NCBI GenBank assembly: GCA_963556045.3
Contig: CAUVYA020000002.1
Coordinates: forward strand, 558,001-622,000
Direction of reading: 5' to 3'
Length of the DNA: 64,000 bases
Source of the DNA: UBA4781 sp963556045
Lineage (GTDB): Bacteria; Chloroflexota; Anaerolineae; Anaerolineales; Anaerolineaceae
Shown here one piece after another: positions 46,007 through 54,287 of this stretch. Below the pieces are notes generated by a model. That model was not told the origin of the DNA. It made no database searches and saw only the letters and a list, made by a program, of their open reading frames with translations. The stretch's first letter is position 1; each line of letters begins with the position of its first letter. The position numbers and the translations under genes are program-made.

Positions 46007-47128
46007 ATGACAGACAATGCTATGATCCCTCATCCATTTAATTACAATGATCGAAGTGAACTTCGTATTCTCTTCAAAAAATATCTTGAGGAGAGCGAAA
46101 AGGGAGAACGATTATCCTGGGAAAGCATCACTACCCGTGATGGACTTCCTCATAATTGGATCTATGATCTGTTCCAGGATACACAAGGTCGTATCTGGGT
46201 CGGAACCTGGGGTGGTGGGCTGGCGAAATTTGAATCAGGAAAATGGCAGATTTACACGATCCGAGATGGTTTATACAGTAACGAGGTTACCTGTATTCGC
46301 GAGAGCACTGATGGCAGATTATGGTTTGCGACAGATAATGGATTGAATGTGATGGAGGAAAATCATATCAAGCCAGCCGGTCTGGTTGGAAAAAGTCTGC
46401 TGAATATCACTTTCGATAAAAATGGCAACCTGTGGGCAGGTTGCTGGCGAGCATCGCAGAGTGGCGGAGGATTATTCCGTTATGATGGTCACCAATGGCG
46501 GGCATACACCAACCGGCAAGAAGTTCCTGGATTGGAGATCTTAAAAGTATTTAACGACTCACAAGGACGTCTATGGATCGGGACCTATGAATTTGGGTCA
46601 GGTGCAGGTGTGGGTTGTTATGACGGGAAAAGCTGGCAGACATATACAACCCAGCATGGTTTGGGTGATAACTGCGTCTATTCCATGTTCGAGGATCCGC
46701 AGGGCAATATGTGGTTTGGAACTGTAGGAGGTGTAAGTATTTTCGATGGGAACTCCTGGCATACTCTCACACACTCCGATGGGTTGGTGGACGATCGCAT
46801 TTACTGCATGTTGATCGATTCCAAGAAGAAAATGTGGTTTGGAACAGAACAGGGCATCAGCCGCTTTGATGGAACCAACTGGCTATCGTATACAAAAAAA
46901 GATGGCTTGGTAGAGAGCCTGGTGCGAGCTATTATCGAAGCAGACGATGGCAGCCTTTGGTTTGGAACCTACCCGTACGCTGCTGGCACCGGAGGGATCA
47001 GCATTGCGCGCTACGAAAACCGAAAAATACTGTCAGATGGGATCCTTGATCTCCTGCCCGACGTTGAAAAACCCAAAATGCTTTCTGATGATGATACTGA
47101 TGAAACGCTTTCATGGAATAATGGATAA
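46007..47128 (+). CDS. Stand-alone Reg_prop beta-propeller protein
   Basis: The 373-residue protein contains about seven two-component-regulator propeller repeats of the form (L/I/M)W(F/V/I)GT...G(L/I/V)..(F/Y)DG..W, for instance IWVGTWGGGLAKFESGKW and MWFGTVGGVSIFDGNSW. In sensor kinases such propellers are extracellular and attached to a histidine kinase; here there is no signal peptide, membrane helix or kinase. ATG 46007 is chosen for GGGAGGT in front; the frame runs open to 45917 inside the previous gene. It is likely a cytosolic propeller partner within the island (inference). Confidence 0.85.
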   Translation: MTDNAMIPHPFNYNDRSELRILFKKYLEESEKGERLSWESITTRDGLPHNWIYDLFQDTQGRIWVGTWGGGLAKFESGKWQIYTIRDGLYSNEVTCIRESTDGRLWFATDNGLNVMEENHIKPAGLVGKSLLNITFDKNGNLWAGCWRASQSGGGLFRYDGHQWRAYTNRQEVPGLEILKVFNDSQGRLWIGTYEFGSGAGVGCYDGKSWQTYTTQHGLGDNCVYSMFEDPQGNMWFGTVGGVSIFDGNSWHTLTHSDGLVDDRIYCMLIDSKKKMWFGTEQGISRFDGTNWLSYTKKDGLVESLVRAIIEADDGSLWFGTYPYAAGTGGISIARYENRKILSDGILDLLPDVEKPKMLSDDDTDETLSWNNG

Positions 47129-47176
47129 CTATGCGCAATACGGGAATGTGATATCCTGCAAATGGAGAATGCAACT

Positions 47177-48136
47177 ATGAATTATGTATTTGGACCCGTC
47201 CCATCAAGAAGGCTTGGTAAATCATTAGGAATTGATCCAGTTCCATTTAAGACCTGTAATTGGAATTGCGTGTATTGTCAACTTGGTCAGTCAAGACCGA
47301 TGGTCAGCGAGCGTAAAGATTATTTCCCACCGCAAGATATCATCGCGCAGGTCCAGAATGCCCTGGACTCCCATTCTCCTGACGAGATTGACTGGATCAC
47401 GTTTGTAGGTTCGGGGGAAACCATGCTTCATACAAGCATTGGATTGATGATAAACGAGATAAAGAAGATCACTCAATTGCCTATAGCAGTCATCACAAAT
47501 GGATCATTGCTGTATTTGCCAAACGTTCGAAAAGAATTACTGCAAGCCGATGCGGTTTTACCTTCATGTGATGCCGGCGATGCGCTCCTCTATAGAAAAA
47601 TAAATCGAGCTCGCCCCGAGTTTACATTTGACAAATTGGTAAATGGATTAATCGCATTTCGTAAAGAATACAGCAAGAAACTGTGGGTTGAGGTTATGTT
47701 GGTACAGGGTTTGAACGATTCTACAGAAGCCCTTCAAAAGATCGCGAGTATTCTTAATCAAATCCAGGCAGATGAAATTCATATCCTGCAACCCACCCGC
47801 TCGCCTGCTGAACCCTGGGTTCGACTCCCTGATAAAGAATCACTCCTACGAGCACGTACTATTCTCGGTGAAAATGCAAAGATTGTAGATCAAAGCAATG
47901 CCTCCTTTGATCTTAGCGGTGCAAAGGATCTTTCGGAGGCAATAGTTGGTATCATAACACGTCATCCTATGCAGCAAAACGAATTGATCAATACACTGGC
48001 AAACTGGACTTCAAAGGATATTATGGAAATACTTGATGATTTAAAGAATAGCGGAAAAGCTAAAATTGTCATCCGAAACGGCATTTCTTTCTGGATCACT
48101 TCATCAGGTAACTTTCCTGTTGACTCTCACAATTAA
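47177..48136 (+). CDS. Radical SAM protein with C-terminal winged helix
   Basis: Predicted [4Fe-4S]/S-adenosylmethionine enzyme of 319 residues. The cluster motif CNWNCVYC puts the ligands at Cys27, Cys31 and Cys34; FVGSGETMLH is the SAM-binding GGE-like motif. The N-terminus GPVPSRRLGKSLGIDP and overall pattern match a widespread uncharacterised group (COG0731-like). The last 70 residues (HPMQQNELINTLANW, DDLKNSGKAKIV) look like a winged helix. ATG 47177 is favoured over ATG 47162 because GGAG stands 9 bases ahead. The substrate is unknown; its place in the island suggests, but does not prove, a shared function. Confidence 0.85.
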   Translation: MNYVFGPVPSRRLGKSLGIDPVPFKTCNWNCVYCQLGQSRPMVSERKDYFPPQDIIAQVQNALDSHSPDEIDWITFVGSGETMLHTSIGLMINEIKKITQLPIAVITNGSLLYLPNVRKELLQADAVLPSCDAGDALLYRKINRARPEFTFDKLVNGLIAFRKEYSKKLWVEVMLVQGLNDSTEALQKIASILNQIQADEIHILQPTRSPAEPWVRLPDKESLLRARTILGENAKIVDQSNASFDLSGAKDLSEAIVGIITRHPMQQNELINTLANWTSKDIMEILDDLKNSGKAKIVIRNGISFWITSSGNFPVDSHN

Positions 48137-48168
48137 ATTAAAAATTGAGATTATGAAAGGAACTGTCG

Positions 48169-48690
48169 TTGGAGTTTACAGCCAGAACATTATCTGTATT
48201 TGCTGATTTTGACATCCAATGGGGTGATACAGTTCGCATCAGAGACCTGTACACACCGTATTACAAGTTAACTGTGGATTTAATAGAGCCATACCATTCT
48301 CAATATCCCCAGCTCCAAAATATCCTGCTGTATTCCTTTACAGAATACCCTGCAAACGTGTATGATCAATTTGATGAACAGGGATGCCTGAGGAATTTAA
48401 AATTTCAAGATCTTCACACTGGTTCTCGTTTGACAATCAACGGCAGCGTATATCCCATTCTTGCAGCACAGGATAGCGAACGATTCGGAAATTATCGTTA
48501 CGTGATAACGGATCCGACAGTACATGGAAGGAAGTATGATATCAATGGGGATTTGCAGGGCAGCATCAGTGAGTGGCTTATCGAAGAAAAAGAACTACAG
48601 GATCTGAAGCCATTAAGAACGACATCACAGATAGTAGTTGCCTGGGAATGTTGTTCTATTATAGATTTCTCCGATCCAAATAACCAATGA
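48169..48690 (+). CDS. Unknown 173-residue protein
   Basis: I do not recognise this protein. It starts at TTG with AAGGA 8 bases ahead. Composition is mixed alpha/beta with many aromatic residues (WGDTVRIRDLYTPYYKL, YVITDPTVHGRKYD). It has no signal peptide, membrane helix or obvious motif. It follows the radical SAM gene by 32 bases and is the last gene before the caspase promoter. Confidence 0.6.
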   Translation: MEFTARTLSVFADFDIQWGDTVRIRDLYTPYYKLTVDLIEPYHSQYPQLQNILLYSFTEYPANVYDQFDEQGCLRNLKFQDLHTGSRLTINGSVYPILAAQDSERFGNYRYVITDPTVHGRKYDINGDLQGSISEWLIEEKELQDLKPLRTTSQIVVAWECCSIIDFSDPNNQ

Positions 48691-48740
48691 AACCCCCTTC
48701 ATTCCAACTCTGTTCATGTTTTTTGAATACGACTTGATCG

Positions 48741-48769
48741 TTGACGCATTGTTGAAAAAACTGTATAGT
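48741..48769 (+). promoter_or_regulatory. Strong promoter for the membrane protein and caspase pair
   Basis: TTGACG (48741-48746), a 17-base spacer and TATAGT (48764-48769) match the sigma-70 consensus at ten of twelve positions. A leader of about 120 bases follows, containing the palindrome GTTGTACAAC (48856-48865) just ahead of the ribosome-binding site. Confidence 0.7.
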
Positions 48770-48895
48770 AATTTCATCTGAAATAGTGGGAAAACATATC
48801 AATTCCAACCATACCCAATAGGTACATTGAACGCAATTCCAAAGCAGGCTCTACCGTTGTACAACAATGCCCGGGATCGTTTTTAGGAGGTTATT

Positions 48896-49255
48896 ATGAG
48901 TGCACCACTAAGAATAGAAACAAAAAAAGGTGATTCCTTCACCGAATTCCTCGGCAGGGTCGTAAAACTTGCCCCTGCTGAAGTAGTTACTCTTTACATA
49001 ACAGTCAAAGGATTTAACTTCTTTGACGCATCATATCTTGGTTACTGGTCACTGATCTGTGTCGTGCTTGCGCTGCTTTCCAGGATCTTAGCCACTGATA
49101 AACAATGGGTATCTATCATCATCTCTGTGTTTGCTTTCATATTATGGATCTTCATGCTGGGCGACCCAATTCTCTCGTTTACTCTGGATAGAACGATCGC
49201 TGCCATGATCGTTGCCGCATTTACTTTCCTGGTACCACTGGTCTGGAAAGGATAA
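48896..49255 (+). CDS. Small three-helix membrane protein next to the caspase gene
   Basis: The 119-residue protein has a short polar N-terminus, then the segment FLGRVVKLAPAEVVTLYITV and three membrane helices (about 50-65, 72-92 and 98-115). No enzymatic motif is seen. AGGAGG precedes the ATG at good spacing. It lies 53 bases before the caspase gene, behind a shared promoter, so it may be the caspase's membrane partner, inhibitor or pore-forming effector (inference). Confidence 0.75.
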   Translation: MSAPLRIETKKGDSFTEFLGRVVKLAPAEVVTLYITVKGFNFFDASYLGYWSLICVVLALLSRILATDKQWVSIIISVFAFILWIFMLGDPILSFTLDRTIAAMIVAAFTFLVPLVWKG

Positions 49256-49308
49256 GGAAATACATTCCCGGGCATTTTTGTAAATCTATATCCGGCAGGT
49301 GGTGAAAA

Positions 49309-50163
49309 ATGGCAAAACTGGCTTTAATGATCGGCATTGGGGATTATCCACAAGGTCTCTTTAAGAAATATAAGCCGTTAAAAGGCCCACAAAATGATGT
49401 GGCACGTTTGAGTGACGTGCTGCACCATGAGTATGATTTTCAGTTCATGGGAAACACCCCCTATCACTTGAATCTAAAACGATCTGAAATTCTGGAACGT
49501 ATGCAAGAACTCAAAAAGGATATTACGAATAAACACGGCAGTACTGTGCTGTTCTATTATTCAGGACATGGCTACCAGATCCGCGAAAAAAAAGAGGATG
49601 GTGTGCCTGATGAAAGCAGTGATAAAAAAGATGAAGCCATTGTGCCACTTGATGCAGAGTACATCCTCGATGATGAACTATTTCATTACGCGCAGGAGCT
49701 GCACCAGACAGCAGATGATCTTCATCTGGTATTCATCATTGACTCCTGCCATAGTGGAACGATGCTCAAATTGATGTCTCAAGGAAATGCCGAAAACGTC
49801 AGCAGGCTTGCACCTGATCGGGTCAAACCACTCGTACATCTCCCACCAACCCGTACGAAAAGAGGTTCCAGTGGATGGCTGTCTGACCAAGAGCTTCCAC
49901 CAGCGTATGTTTTGTTAGCTGCCTGTCAGGATTATCAACTCGCAGTGGAAAGAGAATTTGAAGATGGTGAGAGAAAAAACACCTATGGAGTGTATACCCA
50001 TTTTCTGATAGATGAATTGCTGCAGATGCGGGTAATCGGGCAAGATTGGTCTTATCGTGACCTTCAAGAACGGATAGCAGAAAAAGTATCAGCACTTATT
50101 TATGATCAAATCCCAGATATCGAAGGGGAATCACACTTGCAGGTATTCCAGGGAGATTGGTGA
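49309..50163 (+). CDS. Caspase-like cysteine protease (peptidase C14 fold)
   Basis: Predicted protease of the caspase/metacaspase fold, 284 residues without any visible adaptor domain. The catalytic dyad is His87 in FYYSGHGYQ and Cys147 in IIDSCHSGTM. The start MAKLALMIGIGDYP and the KGPQNDVARLSDVL segment are typical of prokaryotic caspases. In bacteria such proteases often act in conflict systems as death effectors, after activation by ATPase or propeller partners (established for related systems). AGGTGG precedes the ATG. It is the last gene of the island, before tRNA-His on the other strand. Confidence 0.9.
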   Translation: MAKLALMIGIGDYPQGLFKKYKPLKGPQNDVARLSDVLHHEYDFQFMGNTPYHLNLKRSEILERMQELKKDITNKHGSTVLFYYSGHGYQIREKKEDGVPDESSDKKDEAIVPLDAEYILDDELFHYAQELHQTADDLHLVFIIDSCHSGTMLKLMSQGNAENVSRLAPDRVKPLVHLPPTRTKRGSSGWLSDQELPPAYVLLAACQDYQLAVEREFEDGERKNTYGVYTHFLIDELLQMRVIGQDWSYRDLQERIAEKVSALIYDQIPDIEGESHLQVFQGDW

Positions 50164-50184
50164 AATGATCTGTTGATATTATTT

Positions 50185-50214
50185 AAAAACAAAATGACCT
50201 TTCCAAGTCATTTT
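50185..50214 (-). terminator. Terminator after tRNA-His
   Basis: On the minus strand an 8-bp stem AAAATGAC/GTCATTTT (50207-50214 with 50191-50198) is followed by GTTTTT. It lies directly downstream of tRNA-His and could also slow transcription arriving from the caspase gene. Confidence 0.75.
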
Positions 50215-50219
50215 AGGTG

Positions 50220-50292
50220 GGTGGCTGATGGGGGTCGAACCCACAACATCCTGTTCCACAGACAGGTGCTCTGCCATTGAGCTACAGCCACC
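50220..50292 (-). tRNA. tRNA-His (anticodon GTG)
   Basis: The minus strand folds as a tRNA: acceptor GGTGGCT/AGCCACC, with the extra 5' G typical of histidine tRNAs paired to discriminator C, anticodon loop CTGTGGA (GTG), and T arm with GGGTTCGACCCC. No CCA is encoded. It lies 17 bases downstream of hisS on the same strand, and its 3' end faces the conflict island. Confidence 0.95.
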
Positions 50293-50309
50293 ATATAAGC
50301 ACGATTGTA

Positions 50310-51593
50310 TCATGAGGCTTTTTCAGGGGCAAGCCATTGCTGGATACGATCTTCCAGTTCCTCGTTCGGGAAAGAAATCTGTTCACGCGACGCCAGGTCT
50401 TTCAAGACTACCTCGCCTTTCGCAAGCTCGTCTGGACCGATCACCAGCGCTGCTTTAAAACCACAGCGATCTGCATACTTAAATTGTTTTCCCAATTTAT
50501 CGGGTTCTGGATACAGTACCGCATTAATATCCGCCGCCCGCAATCGGTTGCATAACGCCACAGAAGCTTTGAGACTATTTTCATCAAAAACGGTAACCAA
50601 AAATCGAGCCGGCAAAGTCGCTAGTGCAGGTAATTTCCCGTAACCTTCCAACACCAGAGGAAAAACCACATCACCCATCGCAAAACCAACTCCGGGCAGA
50701 GAATTACCACCGACATCTTCAACCAGATTAGCGTAATGTCCACCGCCTAGAATGGAGCGGTTCTTTTCACCAATATCTTTCGCCTCAAAAACAATACCGG
50801 TATAGTAATCCAGCCCACGGATAATACAAGAATCATAGCTAACATAATCACCCACCCCATAATAATCAAGGATCTGAAAGATATGTGTTATCTCAGGCGA
50901 AAAACGCCACAACTCTTTATCTTTGATCACCGCTTTCAATTGAACAAATTGTTCATCTGTACAGCCATTTTCCTTCACAAATGCTTCCCACCCTGCCGCA
51001 GAGAGTTTATCGCGGCGATCAATCATTTTGAATACATCTTTGTGCTGTTCTTTTGGAAAGCCACGTTCCATCAGAACTTTTTCCATTAATGCACGGTCAT
51101 TGATAAAGATCTGTACTTCCTGTGGGGTCAAGCCTGCTTTCTTAAAGAAGGTTGCACATAGCGCAATCACTTCCGCATCTGCCTGATCAGAATCAGTCCC
51201 CATGAGATCAGCATTCCACTGGAAAAACTCACGGGTACGACCTTTCTGTGGTTTTTCATAGCGCCAGAATGGACCAAATGACCACCAGCGCAGGGGGAAA
51301 ACCAGGTCATTCTGTTTTTGCGCGATCATGCGTGCCAGACTGGGTGTTAGCTCGGGGCGCAGCGCAATTTCATTGCCACCCTTATCAAAAAAAACAAAGG
51401 ACTGCTCTTTAACCAGCTCTTCCCCAGATTTTGCAGCGTACAGTTCCAGGGTCTCAAGGAAGGGACCATCATATTCCTGATAACCGAAAGATTCCGAGAC
51501 TTCTCGAATCAATTCATATAGCCATTGGCGTACAGCCATCTCTTCGGGGTAGAATTCACGGGTGCCTTTTACAGCAGGGATAATATTTTTCAT
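50310..51593 (-). CDS. hisS: Histidyl-tRNA synthetase
   Basis: Class II aminoacyl-tRNA synthetase charging tRNA-His. From ATG 51593 it has 427 residues, normal for HisS: the N-terminal VKGTREFYPEEMAVRQW, motif 2 region ALRPELTPSLARMI, the histidine-binding RGLDYYTGIVFE near residue 265, and the C-terminal anticodon-binding domain. The open frame extends to 51752 but that part is rich in Ser/Arg and unlike the family. It is followed by its cognate tRNA gene, as gltX is followed by tRNA-Gln at the other end. Confidence 0.96.
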   Translation of the reverse strand: MKNIIPAVKGTREFYPEEMAVRQWLYELIREVSESFGYQEYDGPFLETLELYAAKSGEELVKEQSFVFFDKGGNEIALRPELTPSLARMIAQKQNDLVFPLRWWSFGPFWRYEKPQKGRTREFFQWNADLMGTDSDQADAEVIALCATFFKKAGLTPQEVQIFINDRALMEKVLMERGFPKEQHKDVFKMIDRRDKLSAAGWEAFVKENGCTDEQFVQLKAVIKDKELWRFSPEITHIFQILDYYGVGDYVSYDSCIIRGLDYYTGIVFEAKDIGEKNRSILGGGHYANLVEDVGGNSLPGVGFAMGDVVFPLVLEGYGKLPALATLPARFLVTVFDENSLKASVALCNRLRAADINAVLYPEPDKLGKQFKYADRCGFKAALVIGPDELAKGEVVLKDLASREQISFPNEELEDRIQQWLAPEKAS

Positions 51594-51669
51594 AATGGGA
51601 AACCTGTTATTATTCTCTGCGAAGGATTTTAACATATAATTACAAATGACCTTTAACCAAGAAAGAATC

Positions 51670-52035
51670 ATGAACGTATCTGAATTAATTGAAATTACGC
51701 AAGGACAATTATTAACCAAAAAAAGTTGTCTGGATCTTGATCGCGAGATCAAAGGTGGCTGCAGTGCTGACCTGATGAGCGACGTTCTGGCTTACATCCA
51801 ACCGGATGCAGTTTTACTGACCGGCTTGACCAATCCACAGGTAGTACGCACGGCACAAATGGCAGACGTGGCAGCTATTGTTTTTGTACGAGGGAAAATG
51901 CCACCTGAAGAGACTATCAAGCTGGCTGAGGAATCTGAAATCCCGCTGATCAGCTCTCCGTTTGGCATGTACGAACTGTCAGGTCGTCTGCATAAAACAG
52001 GATTACCCAGTCTCGAAAATGCAATAGAAGAGTAG
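51670..52035 (+). CDS. DRTGG-domain protein 1
   Basis: Small protein (121 residues from ATG 51670; the open frame reaches 51646) of the DRTGG fold, a putative ligand-binding module also found in phosphotransacetylase and HPr kinase relatives. Visible pattern: IKGGCSADLMSDVLAYIQP and a middle AIVFVRGKMPPEETI. It starts the DRTGG / CBS-HATPase / DRTGG / PHP set that precedes the hydrogenase genes; its stop is 7 bases before the next gene. Confidence 0.8.
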   Translation: MNVSELIEITQGQLLTKKSCLDLDREIKGGCSADLMSDVLAYIQPDAVLLTGLTNPQVVRTAQMADVAAIVFVRGKMPPEETIKLAEESEIPLISSPFGMYELSGRLHKTGLPSLENAIEE

Positions 52036-52042
52036 AGGTTCC

Positions 52043-53056
52043 ATGCGAGATCTTGATTTCAGCGATGAGCCCCCGCGATTCAAAGGAAAAGTGATCACCG
52101 ATCAACTTGCCGGAAGCATCACGCGGGTTGAAGAGCTCGCATACATCATTCGTATCGAAGAGGTGATGACCAGAACCCTCATCACCATCTCTCCTGATGC
52201 CCCCATGAGCGCTGTAGTTGAACTGCTGCGTGAAAAAAGAATCTCAGGAGTGCTGGTCGTTGAAAACGATGAGCTGGCAGGGTTGATCAGCACTGAAGAT
52301 CTTATCAAGTGTCTGATCAATGGTGAATTGAATTCTCCGGTGCGAAAATACATGACCACCGATCTGGTTTCATTAAACTCATTTGACTATCTCACAGAAG
52401 CTATGAAAACCTTCGCCCGCACCGGTTTAGGCAGGCTGCCGGTACTGGATGAGAATAAAAAATTAGTGGGGATCATCACAAAGGGCGATATCACCTATGG
52501 TTTTCTCAAAGCGCTGGAACACGATTATCACGAGGAAGAAGTGCGCCGCTATCGCGCATCTCATCTCTTTGAAGATATTGAATCTGACCGCACCAGTTTG
52601 ATCTTACGTTATGTGATCAACCACTATGATTTCACACACGGTGGCGCTGCCTCCAGCAATATTAAAAAAGCATTACTGCGTTTGGGAGCACATCCGCAAT
52701 TAGCACGCAGGATCGGGATCGCCGTATATGAGGCAGAGATGAATCTTATCATCCATGCTGATCATGGCGGCTCCATTCACGTCGAGATCGAACCGCACCA
52801 GATCAGTATCTATGCCTGGGATGATGGCCCTGGTATCGCGGATGTCAAAGAAGCCATGAAGCCAGGTTACTCCACAGCAACGGAAGAGATCCGTGAATTA
52901 GGATTTGGCGCCGGGATGGGGCTTTTCAATATCTCGCGCTGTGTAGATGAAATGAAACTTGAATCTGAAGTTGGGAAAGGCACCCAATTAAGCATGAAGG
53001 TATACCTCAAAGATGACGAATCGGTAGGCGAAGGCTACCAGAATGAAAAGGAGTAA
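52043..53056 (+). CDS. CBS-pair protein fused to a HATPase (anti-sigma kinase-like) domain
   Basis: The 337-residue protein joins two modules. Residues 30-150 hold two CBS motifs (MTRTLITISPDAPMSAVVELL and KYMTTDLVSLNSFDYLTEAM) that sense adenine nucleotides in other proteins. Residues 195-330 form a histidine-kinase-type ATPase with the N box EAEMNLIIHADHGG, G1 WDDGPGIADV and G2 GFGAGMGLFNISRC, as in RsbW/SpoIIAB-like protein kinases. AGAGG precedes the ATG. Regulation of the hydrogenase by energy state is an inference from the same gene set seen next to [FeFe]-hydrogenases. Confidence 0.88.
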   Translation: MRDLDFSDEPPRFKGKVITDQLAGSITRVEELAYIIRIEEVMTRTLITISPDAPMSAVVELLREKRISGVLVVENDELAGLISTEDLIKCLINGELNSPVRKYMTTDLVSLNSFDYLTEAMKTFARTGLGRLPVLDENKKLVGIITKGDITYGFLKALEHDYHEEEVRRYRASHLFEDIESDRTSLILRYVINHYDFTHGGAASSNIKKALLRLGAHPQLARRIGIAVYEAEMNLIIHADHGGSIHVEIEPHQISIYAWDDGPGIADVKEAMKPGYSTATEEIRELGFGAGMGLFNISRCVDEMKLESEVGKGTQLSMKVYLKDDESVGEGYQNEKE

Positions 53057-53059
53057 TGT

Positions 53060-53401
53060 ATGACGTTAGACCAGATTATCAACGACCTTGATCTCGAAAT
53101 CCTTACTGCTCCCACAGAAGCAGTAGAAATCACCCCCACCAGCGGTTACATTTCGGATATGTTAAGCTGCGTAATGACCGGCGCCAAGAGTCAGAGCCTG
53201 TGGATCACGCTGCAGGCACACAACAATATCGTCGCTGTTGCCTGCCTTCTTGATGTTGCAGCTATCATCATCACTGAGGGAGCAAAACCGGATGAGGAAA
53301 CCATCAAGAAGGCAACCGAAGAAGGTGTTACCCTGCTCTCGACTCCTCATAATTCATTCCATATTGTCGGTAAGTTGTGGGAGATGGGTCTGCGCGATTG
53401 A
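53060..53401 (+). CDS. DRTGG-domain protein 2
   Basis: A 113-residue single DRTGG domain (TSGYISDMLSCVMTGAKSQS, AIIITEGAKPDEETI) that parallels the first DRTGG gene in fold and spacing, so the two may form a hetero- or homodimeric sensor. It begins 3 bases after the CBS-HATPase stop with AAGGAG ahead. Confidence 0.8.
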   Translation: MTLDQIINDLDLEILTAPTEAVEITPTSGYISDMLSCVMTGAKSQSLWITLQAHNNIVAVACLLDVAAIIITEGAKPDEETIKKATEEGVTLLSTPHNSFHIVGKLWEMGLRD

Positions 53402-53433
53402 ATCCACATTCGATGGTGAAATGACAGATATCC

Positions 53434-54180
53434 TTGAAAAACCTGCGTGCTGAACTTCATGTGCATACCGTTCTTTCTCCCTGTGCCGCAGTGGAGATGA
53501 TTCCACCTATCATTGTTGCGGAAGCCCTTGAAAAACATATCGATCTGATCGCCATCACCGACCACAATCACTCCGCTAATATTGAAGCAGTGCAGCAGGC
53601 AGCCGCAGGCACACCGCTAACCGTTCTTCCGGGAATGGAGCTGCAAACAAAAGAGGAAGTCCATTCACTTTGTTTATTCGATTCTCTCGAACAAAGCCGT
53701 GCTTTTCAAACCATCGTTGATCAGCATCTGCCAGCACTCAAGAACAATCCCGAATTCTTTGGAGAGCAATATGTAGTGGATGCCAGTGGAGACTTCATCC
53801 GCAATGAAGAACAGCTCTTGATCATCTCCTGCGATCTATCCTTAAAAGAAGCATTTTCTATCGTTACGGATATTGGCGGTCTCTTCATCCCCGCGCATAT
53901 CAACCGTACTAAATTCGGTTTATTACCAGTCCTGGGTCTGGTTCCTACGGATATTGAATTAATTGCTCTAGAGATCTCACGACATATCACACCCCAGGCA
54001 GCTTGTGAACTATACCCACAATTAAACGATTACCCCTTATTGATCGGGGGTGACGCCCACTTACCCGACCAATTCCTGGGTGCAAACCAATTTTTCATTC
54101 AAGAGCCTTGCATATCAGAACTAAGAATGGCGTTACAGCACCAGCAAGGGCGAGATTTTTCACTTCTTTCCATTTTTTAG
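53434..54180 (+). CDS. PHP-domain metal-dependent phosphoesterase
   Basis: The 248-residue protein has the metal-binding motifs of PHP phosphoesterases: HVHT at the N-terminus, DHNHSAN near residue 42, the Glu in GMELQTKEEVHSL, HINR and the C-terminal GGDAHLPDQ. The reported start is TTG with a weak ribosome-binding site. It follows DRTGG protein 2 by 32 bases. PHP proteins of this type stand in the same place in known bifurcating-hydrogenase clusters; the substrate is not known. Confidence 0.85.
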   Translation: MKNLRAELHVHTVLSPCAAVEMIPPIIVAEALEKHIDLIAITDHNHSANIEAVQQAAAGTPLTVLPGMELQTKEEVHSLCLFDSLEQSRAFQTIVDQHLPALKNNPEFFGEQYVVDASGDFIRNEEQLLIISCDLSLKEAFSIVTDIGGLFIPAHINRTKFGLLPVLGLVPTDIELIALEISRHITPQAACELYPQLNDYPLLIGGDAHLPDQFLGANQFFIQEPCISELRMALQHQQGRDFSLLSIF

Positions 54181-54201
54181 CCCCATTTTCCTTCACGTTT
54201 T

Positions 54202-54225
54202 TTCTATTATTAACATAATATAGAA
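54202..54225. promoter_or_regulatory. Near-palindrome upstream of the hydrogenase operon
   Basis: TTCTATTATTA and TAATATAGAA are inverted copies apart from one extra base, lying 60-85 bases before the first hydrogenase gene. It overlaps a possible promoter TTCACG (54192-54197), 16 bases, CATAAT (54214-54219). It may be an operator; it does not match the Rex redox-repressor box. Confidence 0.35.
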
Positions 54226-54287
54226 ATATCATTCCAATCATGATAAAATCACATGGTTTAAATCATAACCTTAGTGGTGAAGGCAGA

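Noticed and set aside
50220..50292. tRNA-His as an attachment site of the conflict island
   Set aside because: The orientation fits, but no integrase gene and no second copy of the tRNA 3' end near 31-33 kb was noticed.
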